Positions 1 to 43,200 of a stretch of DNA of 64,000 nt are shown in pieces (the first letter of the stretch is position 1; each line of letters starts with the position of its first letter). The notes under the pieces were generated by a model that ran no database searches, was not told the origin of the DNA, and saw only the letters and a program-made list of their open reading frames with translations. Source of the DNA: Apus apus (Eukaryota; Chordata; Aves; Apodiformes; Apodidae); contig NC_067300.1 in NCBI RefSeq assembly GCF_020740795.1, positions 1,922,001 through 1,986,000 of the forward strand, read 5' to 3'. The position numbers and the translations under genes were made by a program.

Positions 1-157
1 GGAGGTTGCATAAAATCAGGGAATGAGTTCCTGTCCAGGATGGATTAAGAGTAAACAAGTGCATGTTTTCCTGGTGCCAGTGGAAGGACCCGAGTGCTTT
101 CACTCTGGAGCTCTCCTGGCTGGTGCTCTGCCTTGACTGTTGGTTTTCTCCTGCTAG

Positions 158-18287
<18,130 letters not shown>

Positions 18288-18692
18288 CTCCAGAAAAAGA
18301 GACAAACTGTTGAGAACAGAGTGACTTTGGTGTCTCTGCCTGTACCTCACGGGAAGATGGTCAGGCCACCTTGCTCTCCTCCCTTGACTGTTCCATATTT
18401 AAGTTGAGATGTCCATGGCAGCTGCTCATTCTATTGGCCATGGTCTGACACACAGGACCAGAGGATCTCATTTGGTTGAAAAATCATCTCCTCTTCTGCA
18501 TCACTTCCTGGGAATACTGTGAGAGGGGGTTTTAACAGATACCCACACAGCTTTGGGCAAAATGAATGAGTTAAACTTGGAGGGACTTGGAGCTCTCTCC
18601 TGGGTGGGACAGAAGGCTCCTGGCGGGTGAGCGCGTTACCACTCAAGAACACATTTCTAGGAGTAAAGACTTCAGTCTTTTTTAACTATTCC

Positions 18693-18698
18693 ATTAAA
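18693..18698 (+). promoter_or_regulatory. Possible proximal polyadenylation signal (ATTAAA) of the DDR-like gene
   Basis: An ATTAAA hexamer lies about 400 bases after the DDR-like stop codon. It is the first plausible signal and would give a short 3' UTR. Use of the site is inferred. Confidence 0.35.
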
Positions 18699-19571
18699 TC
18701 AAATGGAAGTCTTGTGCACATGAGCAGGTGTTTCTGTATGTTCTTGCTACAGACAATGTGGATAGTGAGGACTAGAAGTGTCTGGAGCTAGGGAATGGTG
18801 TCATGGACTTGAGGACTGACGGAGCTGGATTTAGCAACCCTTTGGAAGTCGTGCTGCCAGGGTCTACAGAGGACACTGATTCAGGAGTCCAAGATCATGT
18901 TCTTTTTTCCTGTGGTTGTTAAGCACTGCTTTTGTTGTATATGTGCATTTTCCCCACACTGGATTTTTTTTTTTTCTAGAAAAAAGATGAAAATGAATGT
19001 TCAAGGTCTTGGGAAGGTCACTAGAGTAGATCTTCTTCTGACCAGCAAATTAAGGCTAGGGTAGGGAGTTTGTATTGAAAAGTAGCTGATACTGTACTAC
19101 TGTCACTATGTAGATTTATTAGCCTAATGAACTTGTAGCCACAATGGACTGATGTGCAATTAATCCTGTATAATTACCCATTAATATGAGGTCTCTAAGT
19201 CAATGCTGTTACATGTGCAGAGGGAACTTAGAGCAGAACCCACCGTGTCACTTGTCACAGCTCGTGTGAGAGGAGAAGGAGCAGAGTACGGGTCATCCCT
19301 GGCACACACGTGCACCCTGATACATTTTTCTAGCCTCAGTGGTTCTTCTCTGGGTCTGCAGTGATGGCATCTGGCTCTGGGAGATGTGACACACACATAG
19401 TTTGGGATTGTGCTTTATTTCAGATGCTCCCTGCACAGTGTAAGACAATTTACTCATTGAACTTGGGGTTGTTTTTTGTTTGTCGTGTCACAAACAGCTC
19501 ATTCTCTGGAGGGTTTTTAGAGGGCTCTGAAATCCACTTGGAGTGAGTTAGAGAATTCAGCTCATTTCTAC

Positions 19572-19577
19572 AATAAA
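19572..19577 (+). promoter_or_regulatory. Possible distal polyadenylation signal (AATAAA) of the DDR-like gene
   Basis: A canonical AATAAA lies about 1.3 kb after the DDR-like stop. Sequence between the stop and this point is AT-rich and CR1-free, as expected of a 3' UTR. This is the better candidate for the main cleavage site. Confidence 0.45.
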
Positions 19578-20067
19578 TCCCTTGTGGATTTTCCAGGTGC
19601 CTAGGGAATACACTGCTATTCCCTCTCTAATCATTTAGCAAGACAGTTAGGACCAAACCAGGTATTTCATAAGCTGGGAGAAGATGAAAGCTCAGCACTT
19701 GGCTTTATTTAAGGAGCATCCATAGCACATATTGCCAGTAAAGATTATAAAGATAATTTTTATCTTAGCCACAAGCATAGTATGAATGGCTGGCTGTGCT
19801 TTGAGCTTGGTGAGAGGGCACTGCTGGGAGAGGGAAAGGGTTTTAATATGAGAATAATGGTTACACTGAGAGAAAAAAACCTGCTTTTGAATTGACAGAT
19901 GCTAGGACGGAGTGTGGTGTGGCTGAGTCTGCTCCTCAGGCAGAACACACCCTGTTGAGATGTTTCCCAGCTGCAGCTCACTTGATAGAACTGTGCCCAG
20001 GTTGTCCTGCAGACTTGGTGTGGTGTTCTCCTGGTTGCACGAAGGCATCTCCAGCTGAGCTGCTCCT

Positions 20068-20230
20068 CACAGGATCACAGAATGGTTGGGGCTGGAAGGG
20101 ACCCCTGGAGATCATCTGGTCCAACCCCCCTGCTAGAGCAGGATCCCCTAGAGCAGATCCCACAGGAACACATCCAGGTGGGTTTGGAATGTCTCCAGGG
20201 GTGGAGACTCCTCTGAGCCCCCTTGACAAG
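20068..20230 (-). mobile_element. CR1 LINE 3' fragment
   Basis: Begins GATCACAGAATGGTTGGGG and continues about 150 bases in the subfamily that carries the CACAGGAACACATCCAGG text. Minus orientation. Confidence 0.8.
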
Positions 20231-20904
20231 TCATCCCATCTCCCTGTGAGGGCCACATGAGCTCGGGTGCCTCACCCCCAGATAGGTCCATTTTTTGTCT
20301 CCTTTGATGACCGTGGCACAGGCTGAGCTCTGCAGCTGGGCGGTGGGAGGCAAGGCCAGCCTGGGCCCTGCTGGAGCCTGGGGTCACTGGGCTGGCAGAC
20401 CACACATGGATTCTTTTATCCTGGAGTATTCCTGTCCTGTCCCAGAACATGTACCCAAGCACACCCATCTGTGTGTGTCCTCTCCTGGAGCTCAGAGACC
20501 CCAGAGCGCTGTAATGTCACCGGGACGGGCTCGGCCCTTCTGTTGGCTCAGGACGTGCTGTTCCTCCCTTGACATGTTGACATACAAAGTTTCTCTTGTA
20601 TCAATAAATTCTAATGATAACCTTGACAAAAGTGAAGTTCTACTTTTTTTTTTTTTTTGTTTACCCAGGTGTCTGCACTGAGGACTGATGTTTTGGTCTG
20701 GTTGTTCAGTAAGTGTGTGACCCCTGGGTTTGGTGTGAGCTTTGAAGGGGGTTTCTGGAAATGCTGGGAAGATGCTGGCCTGAACCTCCTCAGGAGCTGA
20801 GGAGGATGATGGGACCTGGAACAGCCTGGGGTTGTTGTTCTGTGCCATGAACATGGGGCTGCATTTCAGCAAGCCATTTGTTTTCATGGTTGTATTAAAC
20901 TCGG

Positions 20905-21215
20905 AGGAAGAAATCTAGTCTGGGAGGGACCTTCGTAGGTCTCTAATCCAGTTGTCCACTAAAAGCTGAGCTGATTTCAAAGCTGCATTGAGGTGCTCTG
21001 GGTGTTCCCCAGCTGGGCTTTGAAGATCTCCAAGAATGGAGATGCCACCATGTGCCAGGGCTGTTTCTCTCCCGTGGGGGAGGATTTTCTCCTTGTGTCC
21101 TTTGTTGCATCTTGTGCCTGTTCCCTCTAGTTCCACTGGGCACCTGAGAGGAGTCATCACACACCTCTTGGACCCACCCAGACCTGGGGTTGCCCCTGAG
21201 TAGAGCTCAGGTATT
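20905..21215 (-). mobile_element. Diverged CR1 LINE fragment
   Basis: Recognisable but strongly diverged CR1 text (GGGAGGGACC, then GAGATGCCACCATGTGCCAG), in minus orientation, so probably an older copy than its neighbours. Confidence 0.6.
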
Positions 21216-22093
21216 TGGACAAACTCAAAGGCTGGGAATTCCAGATGTCCCAAAGCATGTAGGGACTGAGGGCAAAGAGTCAGAGCAGCATTTTTATTTC
21301 CTCAGATGCAATTTCAGGTGGGGTTACAGGCACCTGAGCAGGTAAGAAGGACCTTCAAATACTCCATGATTTCTGGTCAGTAGCTTTGAAACTTGGCAGT
21401 GATTCTGCCAGTTCCTGGCCAAGCTCTGGGAGGCTGTGGAGGGTCTGTGGGTCTGAAGCAGGTTGGCTGTTGGTGGAGATGATGCTGGTGCCAACTAGGG
21501 GTGGTGGCCTTTGTCCCAAGGACACACTGGGCACAGCAGCTGTTCAGTGAACAGGAGATGACCTGGGCCTGCCCTCAGCTGCAGGGGGTGAAACCCACCA
21601 TGCACAAGACCACTGTGTCCATACACTTGTGAATGGGAACAACCTCCACCCTGTGTGAAGCACAGCAGAGAGGGATGGTTCCCTCACAGCCAGCCTGGGA
21701 GGGCAATGGGAAGCAGGGAGAGGAGGGATGAGCCATCCCAACCCCTGCCTTGGGGCTTCCTCAGCAGCAGGGTGTGGATGTGACCTGGTGTGTGCAGACA
21801 GCGTGGCCTGGCCACGTGGTGACCAGGACTTGCAGAGCCAGGCTCTCCCCACTTGTGTGGGTTGGATGTGAACTGTGCCATGAACATGTCTTTGTTCTGG
21901 GGCTGCTTCTGGGGAAGAGCTGGCACTGCTGTCCCCAGGGCTCTGAGCCTTCAGGAAACCTGACACAAGTGCTATGAAATCTCCGTGCTCATCCAAAATT
22001 TCCAGGTGGGAGACAAAACCAAAGGTGTGGCCTGAAAAACCTGCTGCTGGAGCTGGAAGCGTTGCTGGGGACTGAGATGGTGGCATCACAGAG

Positions 22094-22107
22094 GTTTCCC
22101 TGGTGAC
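22094..22107 (+). promoter_or_regulatory. Candidate RFX X-box upstream of CIMIP2A
   Basis: GTTTCCCTGGTGAC is an imperfect inverted repeat resembling the RFX consensus (GTTGCC, short spacer, GGCAAC). It lies 47 bases before the CIMIP2A start codon. RFX factors drive cilia genes from X-boxes close to the start of transcription, which fits this gene. Both half-sites deviate from consensus, so this is tentative. Confidence 0.4.
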
Positions 22108-22153
22108 AGCTCCTGTGGCCTCCCACAACCCCCCCAGAGCTGCCCACATTGCC

Positions 22154-34287
<12,134 letters not shown>

Positions 34288-34294
34288 AAAATGC

Positions 34295-34300
34295 TTTAAT
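34295..34300 (-). promoter_or_regulatory. Polyadenylation signal of TUBB4B (ATTAAA on minus strand)
   Basis: Reading the minus strand, ATTAAA occurs about 130 bases after the TUBB4B stop. It is only 8 bases beyond the CIMIP2A stop codon on the other strand. Cleavage 10-30 bases further on would fall inside the last CIMIP2A coding exon. Confidence 0.55.
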
Positions 34301-34429
34301 GGTGCCTGTACAGCATCAGAAGTGACTTGGAAACAGGAAAAGGAACACAACACGGACAGAGAAGTTCAGAATGAAAGAGTTCGTACAGCTTTAAACAAAA
34401 TTTACACGTGCTCATCAGCTGCATAGCTT

Positions 34430-36341
<1,912 letters not shown>

Positions 36342-36411
36342 GATGGCGGCTCAGCTCCCCGACCCAGCCCGCTCCTCTCAACCGACTGCCTGCGTGAGGC
36401 AACCGCCACCC

Positions 36412-36419
36412 CTTATATA
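36412..36419 (-). promoter_or_regulatory. TATA box of TUBB4B
   Basis: The minus strand reads TATATAAG here, 71-78 bases before the start codon. This places the cap site near 36385 and gives a short 5' UTR of some 40-50 bases. Confidence 0.75.
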
Positions 36420-36477
36420 GCAGCGGAATGCGCGCGCAGCCTGCTATTCCCCTCCCGGGCGGCCGTTCGCAGCAGCC

Positions 36478-36719
36478 ATTGGCTACTCATAACGAGGCTC
36501 TACAAGAGACGGCAGCTGATTGGCTGAGGCGCTGCCGCTCAAGCCGCCGGCTCCCGTCCGCCCCGCCCCGCTGTCTGTCGGTTTGACTGTCAGGCCACCC
36601 GGCCGCACGAAAGGCCCGCCCCACCCGCGCGGGGCGCTCCCGATTGGCTGAATTGAATGATTGATGTCGACCGTGATTGGCTGCCCGGTCTCCGGGATGA
36701 GCTCACGCCCTCTGATTGG
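36478..36719 (-). promoter_or_regulatory. Cluster of five CCAAT boxes (NF-Y) upstream of TUBB4B
   Basis: ATTGG on the plus strand (CCAAT on minus) occurs at 36478-36482, 36519-36523, 36643-36647, 36676-36680 and 36715-36719, all in the same orientation. Four are followed by GGCT- or GGAC-type flanks usual for NF-Y sites. The first lies about 60 bases beyond the TATA box, the standard position. Confidence 0.65.
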
Positions 36720-36962
36720 ACGAGCGCGAAGCGCCCCGGTAACCGCCGCAGTGGCTCCGCAGCCGGCGCGGGCGGCGGCTCCTCCTTCCTGCGGAGAGAG
36801 CGGGGCGGGGGGCGGCTTCCAGGGAAACCCGGCCGGGATGTTCCCCCCGCGCGGCTCCCGAGCACAACTCCCGCTCTCTCCTCTCTTTCCCCGTTCCCCG
36901 CCGGGCCCGGGACGCTGCGGCGGCGCCGTTGGGGCGGGGGGGGGGGGGGCAGACAGGCGCTG

Positions 36963-36973
36963 TGCGCATGCGC
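36963..36973. promoter_or_regulatory. NRF1 palindromic site
   Basis: TGCGCATGCGC is the full NRF1 consensus. It sits in the CpG island about 620 bases before the TUBB4B start codon and 57 bases from the X-box. Confidence 0.55.
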
Positions 36974-37029
36974 GGGCTGCGGCGCCGTTCTAGCACTTTC
37001 TGGCGCGCAGGCGCGGCAGCCGGGCGGGG

Positions 37030-37043
37030 GTTGCTATGGCAAC
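37030..37043. promoter_or_regulatory. Strong RFX X-box
   Basis: GTTGCTATGGCAAC is an almost perfect inverted repeat matching the RFX consensus. It lies about 690 bases before the TUBB4B start codon. It may be a distal ciliogenic element of TUBB4B or part of a separate rightward promoter with the NRF1 site. Confidence 0.6.
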
Positions 37044-37351
37044 CGGGCGGCGGGCCGGGCCGGGCCCCGCGTCACCGTGTGGGGGTTTGGGGGGTTCGGG
37101 GGGTCCGGCTCGGAGGTTTTGGGGGCTCGGGGGGTCCGGCACCGTTCCCGCCGCAGCTCCGGAGCGGGAGGGCCCCGCGCCGTTCCGGGTGGGCGGCGTG
37201 AGCGGCTGCCTGCCCGGCACGGAGCCCCCGTGAGGTGCGGGCCTGAGGGCCCCTCGTGGGGCCCCCGAGGTGGTTTCGGGGTGTTCTCATAAGGCTTGAG
37301 GTGTGTGTGTGTGTTGGGAGGGGTCTCGGGAGTGTTTGCACGAGGTTTGTT

Positions 37352-37645
37352 TCGTAGGATCGTTAAGGTTGGGAGGGACCGTCAGCAGCTTTGAGCGGAG
37401 CAGGGTGACATGAAAAGCTCGTGGGTTTCATAGAATCATGCAGGTTGGAAGGGACCTCAAACATCATCAAGCTCCAACCCCCCTGCCATGAGCAGGGACA
37501 CCTCCCACCAGACCAGGCTGCACAAAACCTCCTCCAACCTGGCCTGAAAAACCTCCAGGGATGGGGCATCAACAACCTCCCTGGGCAACCCGTCCCAGCT
37601 CCTCACCACCCTTAAAGGGAAGAATTTCTTCCCAGTATCTTTTTC
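37352..37645 (-). mobile_element. CR1 LINE 3' fragments beside the TUBB4B CpG island
   Basis: A short diverged piece (GTAGGATCGTTAAGGTTGGG, 37352-37382) is followed by a clearer copy starting TCATAGAATCATGCAGG at about 37428. Both are in minus orientation. Confidence 0.75.
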
Positions 37646-40139
37646 TTCCTAATATTTTTGCTAATTCTATCCCAGGCAGCTAGTGCTTCTCAGCTACCTG
37701 CAGATCCACAGGAAATTACAATTCTTTTTACAGTATTTTTTTTGCTGAGTCACCAAAGCTTCCCTCCAGCAAAGTGCTGTGCTGGGTTAGATCTCTCTCC
37801 TGGGCAGGATCCTGCAGCCCTGTCATGAGGCAGCCAAGCTGGATAAATGCCACCTTCACCTCATATCTCACTCTGCTGTGCTCTTCACCATCTACCATCA
37901 AACTTTGTTAGCCCAGTCTTGCATGGATGGTTCAGCCATTGGTCACAGCTTCTCCTGAGCACACTTTGATTGTTGTTTTAGCAGAGCCTTTTTATGGTTG
38001 TATATATTCATTAGGATGCCAGCAAGGTCTACAAGTCTTAGCATCTCTTCTTGTTTCATGATACATCTGAAACCTGAATCAGGCTCCTAATTGAGTTCTC
38101 CAAACCTGGCTAGTCTCAAACTCCTGCCTTGATGTGGCGTGGACTGAGGAGAAGGCAGCAGGTGACATCAATTCTACACCAACAGCAGGCTGGGGCAGTG
38201 CTGTGTGTCATCCAGGCACTCCTACAAGACCAGAGCTACATCAGGGCTTGTGCTTGTGCACGTTATGATCTGTGCTTGGAGAACAATAACCCAACTGCTG
38301 CTGTGAGTGGGTCAGATGAAGAGGTGGGCAGGAGAGGAACAGCACTGTGAGGCTGGAACTGGAATAGGCTCTGGTAGTTGGCTTAATGCAGAGGTTGTGG
38401 TGATTGATATTTCTGGCATGTAAACAACATATTCCTCCAGAGATGCTGGAAGGAGCCCAGGAGCAGTCCCAGAGATCGTGGCAGGAGCCCTAGGACATGA
38501 GGAGTGACCTGAGAGGATCCCAGGGAGCTCCAGGAGGTCTTTCATCAGCCCCAGAGCTGCCCAGGCAGGTCTAGGAAGACACGCAGGGCTCACCCTCCAC
38601 ATTCAAAGCCAGAATGCAGGAGGTTTTTGCAGTTTACTCTGAGATGAGCTGAGTGATGCAAAAAGCATCAGGGTGCAGATTTATCCCACCTGGTTACAGA
38701 CATTGATTTGAACAGCTAAGTGGGCTGTGTTCACAGCAGAGTCAGTGGGAAGGGATGGCCTGGCCCCCTGCAGCTCTGAAAGGCTCTGACAACACCTTTC
38801 TGTTCTCTGCAAAGCCCAAATCCAAAATCACAGTGTTGTTCCAGTCTCAAAGGCAGGTGGGATGAATCTGGAACCAGACGTGCTCCCAGTTTCCTACAAG
38901 GATCAGTAAAGAGAGCTTGTCCTCTGGGACGTGATGCCATCTCCTCAGGCTAATGGAAGAAGGAATCCCTTCTTTCTGAGTGAAAAGAGAGGCTGTAGAA
39001 TGTCTGGCCTGTGTTCTGCTGTCTAGGAAAGTACAGTCAGCAGGAATTCTCGGTGAGGCGTGCTCAGAGCAGCGTCAGTAATCTGTGCTCACCCAGCCAC
39101 TGCAGGGCTGCTGGGAGCTCTGCTGCTGCAAGGGCTGCTGTGTTTGATGCAGACACAGAGTTGTTTTTTCAGGCAGGAAGGGCTGCACCTCAGTGACAAA
39201 GATCTTTTTTTCCAGTTTGTTAGAAGTAGCCTTTGTAGCCGGGGCTTCTCACAGCCTGTGCTTCAGCCTTTGATGTTTGGGAAGCTGTTCTGCAAGGTGG
39301 AGAGTGAGAAATGGCTGCCACCCCCAGCATCCCCAGTAGCAGCAAAAACAAGTGGAAATACTCTGCTTTGTGAAGTCTTCTGATACCTCTCTCCAAACTG
39401 GCAGCAGGGTTGCACCCAGCAGAGCAGGGGTATCACCCTGTGGGGCAGCTAAAGCTTCTCTCTTGTGATGGAGCCTCCCAAGGTTTCCCTGGGAGACTGA
39501 GCCACCCAACAGTCTCAGGGTCAGGAGGCATTTCAAATTATTCACACAACGTTGATTCTTGCTAATTCTAACCCAGTCAGCTTGTATTCCTGTTCACAGC
39601 ACCGTGCAGATCCACAGGAAACAACAATTCCATTTTAATTATTTTTGCCTTTTTTTAAATTAAAAGCAAAATGCCAGTGTTTCTGAGCTGGCTGGGAGGT
39701 GGAACACAGCCAGGCTGCCAGGAATCTCCATGGAGAGCTGCTGGACCTGCCGACCATCTTAACCCTGGGACTTCTGATGCTGTGGCAGCCCAGCAACCTA
39801 ATTACCAGGTGCCAGAAGGTGAGCTGGCAAGTAACGAGGCAGGTTTCTGCCAGAGCCTTGTCTCACATGAAGCATTCCTTCAAAGGCAAACATGACACAC
39901 TGACAATTGGGCACATTCTGGGAGGGGAGAAAAAAATAATGGCACATTCCACGGTCCTGCCTGAGGAAAAATGCTGAAGTGGGTTTCTCATTGTGGTGGG
40001 TTTGGTGGCAGCACAGACACTGCTGCAGATTCCAGGGGCAGCTGGAAAGGAGCTGGGGTGGCAGAGAAGGGAACAGCTCGAGCAGGGTGGGGGTGTTTGT
40101 GGCTCCCACATCATGTCTCGCATTGAAGACATTTGTTAT

Positions 40140-40745
40140 TGAATCATAGAATCACAGACCGGTTTGAGTTGGAAGGGACCTTAAAGATCATCCAGTTCCA
40201 ACCCCCTGCATGGGCAGGGACACCTCCCACCAGCCCAGGTTGCTCCAAGCCCCATCCAACCTGCCCTTCAACACTGCCAGGGATGGGGCAGCCACAGCTT
40301 CCCTGGGCAACCTGTTCCAGTGCCTCACCAACCTCACAGGGAAGAATTTCCTCCTAATGTACAACCTCAATCTCCCTTTTCCACTTTTGATCCATCCCCC
40401 TTGTCCTCTCCCTCCCTGCCCTTGTCCCAAGTCCCTCCCCAGCTTTCCTGGAGCCCCTTCAGGCACTGGAAGCTGCTCTAAGGTGTCCCTGGAGCCTTCT
40501 CTTCTCCGGGCTGAACACCCCAACTCTCCCAGCCTGTCTCCAGAGCAGAGCTGCTCCAGCCCTGGGATCATCTTTGTGGCCTCTGGACTCTCTCCAGGAG
40601 CTCCATCTCCTTCTTTTGTTGGGAACTCCAAAACTGGACACAGTTCTACAGGTGAGGTCTCACAAGAGCTGAGTAGTTATTTGATGTCTTTGGAAGCTCC
40701 TCAAACCTTCCTGCAAGTGACAGCTGAGGATGTTTCACCTCATTA
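40140..40745 (-). mobile_element. CR1 LINE 3' fragment
   Basis: Begins GAATCATAGAATCACAGACC and is about 600 bases long, reaching the text with AACTGGACACAGTTCTACAG. Minus orientation. Confidence 0.85.
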
Positions 40746-41243
40746 GGTGCTTCTCAGTGTCCCACCTGTGGGTTTGCTGCTGCAATGGCTGTGACAGCCA
40801 CTCCAGAAACCTTCAGGGGCTGCTGCTACCAGGCCACAGTGCCTGGGCCTCAGCCAAAGAAAAAACATGGCAGTGCAGTTAAAACTAAGTTGGAAATTAC
40901 ATTTTTGTTTTGTTGAACTATAGATTAGTCATTTTTAAAAACTTTTTATTGTGTTTGTTGGGTTTTGTGGTTTGTGGGTTTGGTTTTTTCTAATCTATAC
41001 TGCTCCCAGCATGGAAACAGATTTTACTGTGAATACAATTGGTTTGAGCAGAGTGGGGAGACACTTTCTTTAACTTTTGAGTGTTGCCTTCCCCTTCTAC
41101 TGGATGTGGTTGCTGTGTGCACTGGTCTACAGAGATGATCCCTCCCCTTGGCAGCAGGCAGACAACAGCTGTAATTCTTCTCAGTGCTTGACCTGCAAGT
41201 GTGTCTGTCTCTGGAATAGCATCCTAGTCTGATCTGAGCACCT

Positions 41244-41320
41244 GGGGCTGGGATGCTGGTGGGGCTGGGATGCTGGTGGGGCTGAGATGCTGGTGGGGCT
41301 GGGATGCTGGAGGGGCTGGC
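41244..41320. repeat. 17-bp tandem repeat, four copies plus a partial one
   Basis: The unit is GGGGCTGGGATGCTGGT, nearly identical between copies. Confidence 0.9.
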
Positions 41321-42507
41321 AGGAGCCCAAACAGAAATCACAGCAGAAACCTGAAGCCCTAAGTTCAAGAGAGGGACACTAAGTGGGGGTGGAATCCAGG
41401 CCCCAACACGGAAAAGCTTTTGGTGTTGGAGTTATTCCAGGTTTATGGGAACACTGAAGTATGACTTGGGGACCTTTTGTGCAGACCTTTTGTCATTCTT
41501 GTTCTTCTGATAGTCACTTCTAAGGATAAACAATACTTAGTGTTCTATAAATTCTTGCTTCTGAGAGACTGAAGTTACTGAACTTGAGAAGCTGCTTCCA
41601 GAGACTGGTGAGATGTGCAGTTATGGGATTCCTGCTTGAGAGAAACAGGAATAGTTGAATGGGATTGAGCCACAAAAGTCCATCCAGTGGCTCATCTCTA
41701 CTGATCAGCAGTGGTTGCCAAAGAAGAACAAAGCAGACATTTATGGGTGTAGCAGCTGGTTCAGGCAATTCTTTAGCCACAAGCAAGTAACTTTTGGTTT
41801 CATAGACCTGATGGATTATTTTGACTTTATTTAATCAATTTTTGCAGCTGTGTAAACTTTTGGCATAATTAACCTGTTGTGAGTCCCAGCAGCTCTGTGG
41901 AAGAGCAGCTCCTTCCCTTTGGCTTGGTGCTTGCACTGAGTTCCTCTGGAAGGCAGCCCTGAGCCTGTCACTTCCAAGCTGGCATTCAAGAGAGTCTTAA
42001 ACGTTGTTGGTGATTATCATGAAACAGAAGGTAATGCTAAACCAGCTTTTACTTGTTCAGCATTAATTGGCAGTTTACTTCTCCTTCATGTTTAAAACCA
42101 GTGAACTTTGAACACTGTTCCCATCAAGCTTCCCTCATTTAGTTCCACAGCTGCTCTGCTGTACATGGTCCACTGATAAGGGCTGTAGGTATCACTTTCT
42201 TTAGCTCAGGAGATCTGTTTCTCTGGAGAATTTCCTGCAAGAAGTGGTGACTAATTCGATCACAAGGTTTGCACATGGTGACACTCCCTGCTGTGACCAA
42301 AAATAAGCTTTCCTTCACACACAAGTTGATTTTCTCATTCCTCTGTTTCTCTCCTTTTCTTCATTCCCAGTGCAGTCCTCTTCCTATTAGGGATTATTTA
42401 TCCTTCCTTTTGTTTCTAAATGAGCTTTACATCTGTACTCCATGCCCATCTCTCTGCACAGAGACCTTCTTCCTTTAAAGCCATGGCTTCTTAAACCCTG
42501 GGGTCAC

Positions 42508-43200
42508 AGACTCATAGAATGGTTTGAGTTGGAAGGGACCTTAAAGACCATCCAGTCCCAACCCCCTGCATGGGCAGGGACACCTCCCACCGGCCCAGGT
42601 TGCTCCAAGCCCCATCCAACCTGCCCTTCAACACTGCCAGGGATGGGGCAGCCACAGCTTCCCTGGGCAACCTGGACCAGGGTCTCACCACCCTCAGAGT
42701 GAAGAATTTGTTCCTCATGTCTCACCTAAATCTTCCTCTTCCAGTTTTCATCCATTCCCCCTCATCCCATCCCTCCCTGCCCTTGTCCCAAGCTCCTCCC
42801 CAGCTTTCCTGGAGCCCCTTCAGGGACTGGAAGCTGCTCTAAGGTCTCCCTGGAGCCTTCTCTTCTCCAGGCTGAACACCCCAACTCTCCCAGCCTGGCT
42901 CCAGAGCAGAGCTGCTCCAGCCCTGGTATCATCTTTGTGGCCCTCTCTGTACTCTCTCCAGGAGCTCCATCTCCCTCTTATCGTGGGGGCTCCAGAACTG
43001 GACACAGTTCTCCAGGTGAGGTCTCACAAGAGCCATGGAAAGTGGGAGAATCCCCTCCCTGGCTCTGCTGCCCACACTGTTGGTGACACAGCCCAGGACA
43101 CGGGTGGTTTCTGGGCTCCAGCACACAGTGCTGGCTCATGTTGAGCTGCTCATCACCCTCAGGTCCTTCTCCTCCGGACTGTAATCCCTGCTTAGAGCTG
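42508..43200 (-). mobile_element. Longest CR1 LINE 3' fragment of the window
   Basis: Begins with AGACTCATAGAATGG and runs through the CCAGCACACAGTGCTGGCTC text, about 690 bases. Minus orientation. Confidence 0.85.

Larger units (their letters stand above)
18288..22153. other. 3' UTR of the DDR-like gene and intergenic spacer before CIMIP2A
   Basis: No coding exon is recognisable. The left third is probably DDR 3' UTR, as far as the AATAAA at 19572. It is followed by two minus-oriented CR1 fragments (20068-20230 and 20905-21215) and a poly-T run near 20643. The last few hundred bases form the CIMIP2A promoter region. A 215-codon minus-strand reading frame at 21544-22191 overlaps CIMIP2A exon 1 and shows no domain or coding signature. 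Confidence 0.6.

Noticed and set aside
37036-37233. A 65-codon plus-strand frame starting in the X-box, as a first exon of a divergent gene
   Set aside because: The composition is explained by the CpG island, the start codon falls within the RFX site, and no downstream exon was found.
40188-40631. Open frames of 60-150 codons repeated at many sites with similar proteins (also 42500-43000, 45220-45500, 50920-51460, 12857-13195)
   Set aside because: The similarity comes from CR1 3' ends, which are non-coding or remnant sequence at these positions.
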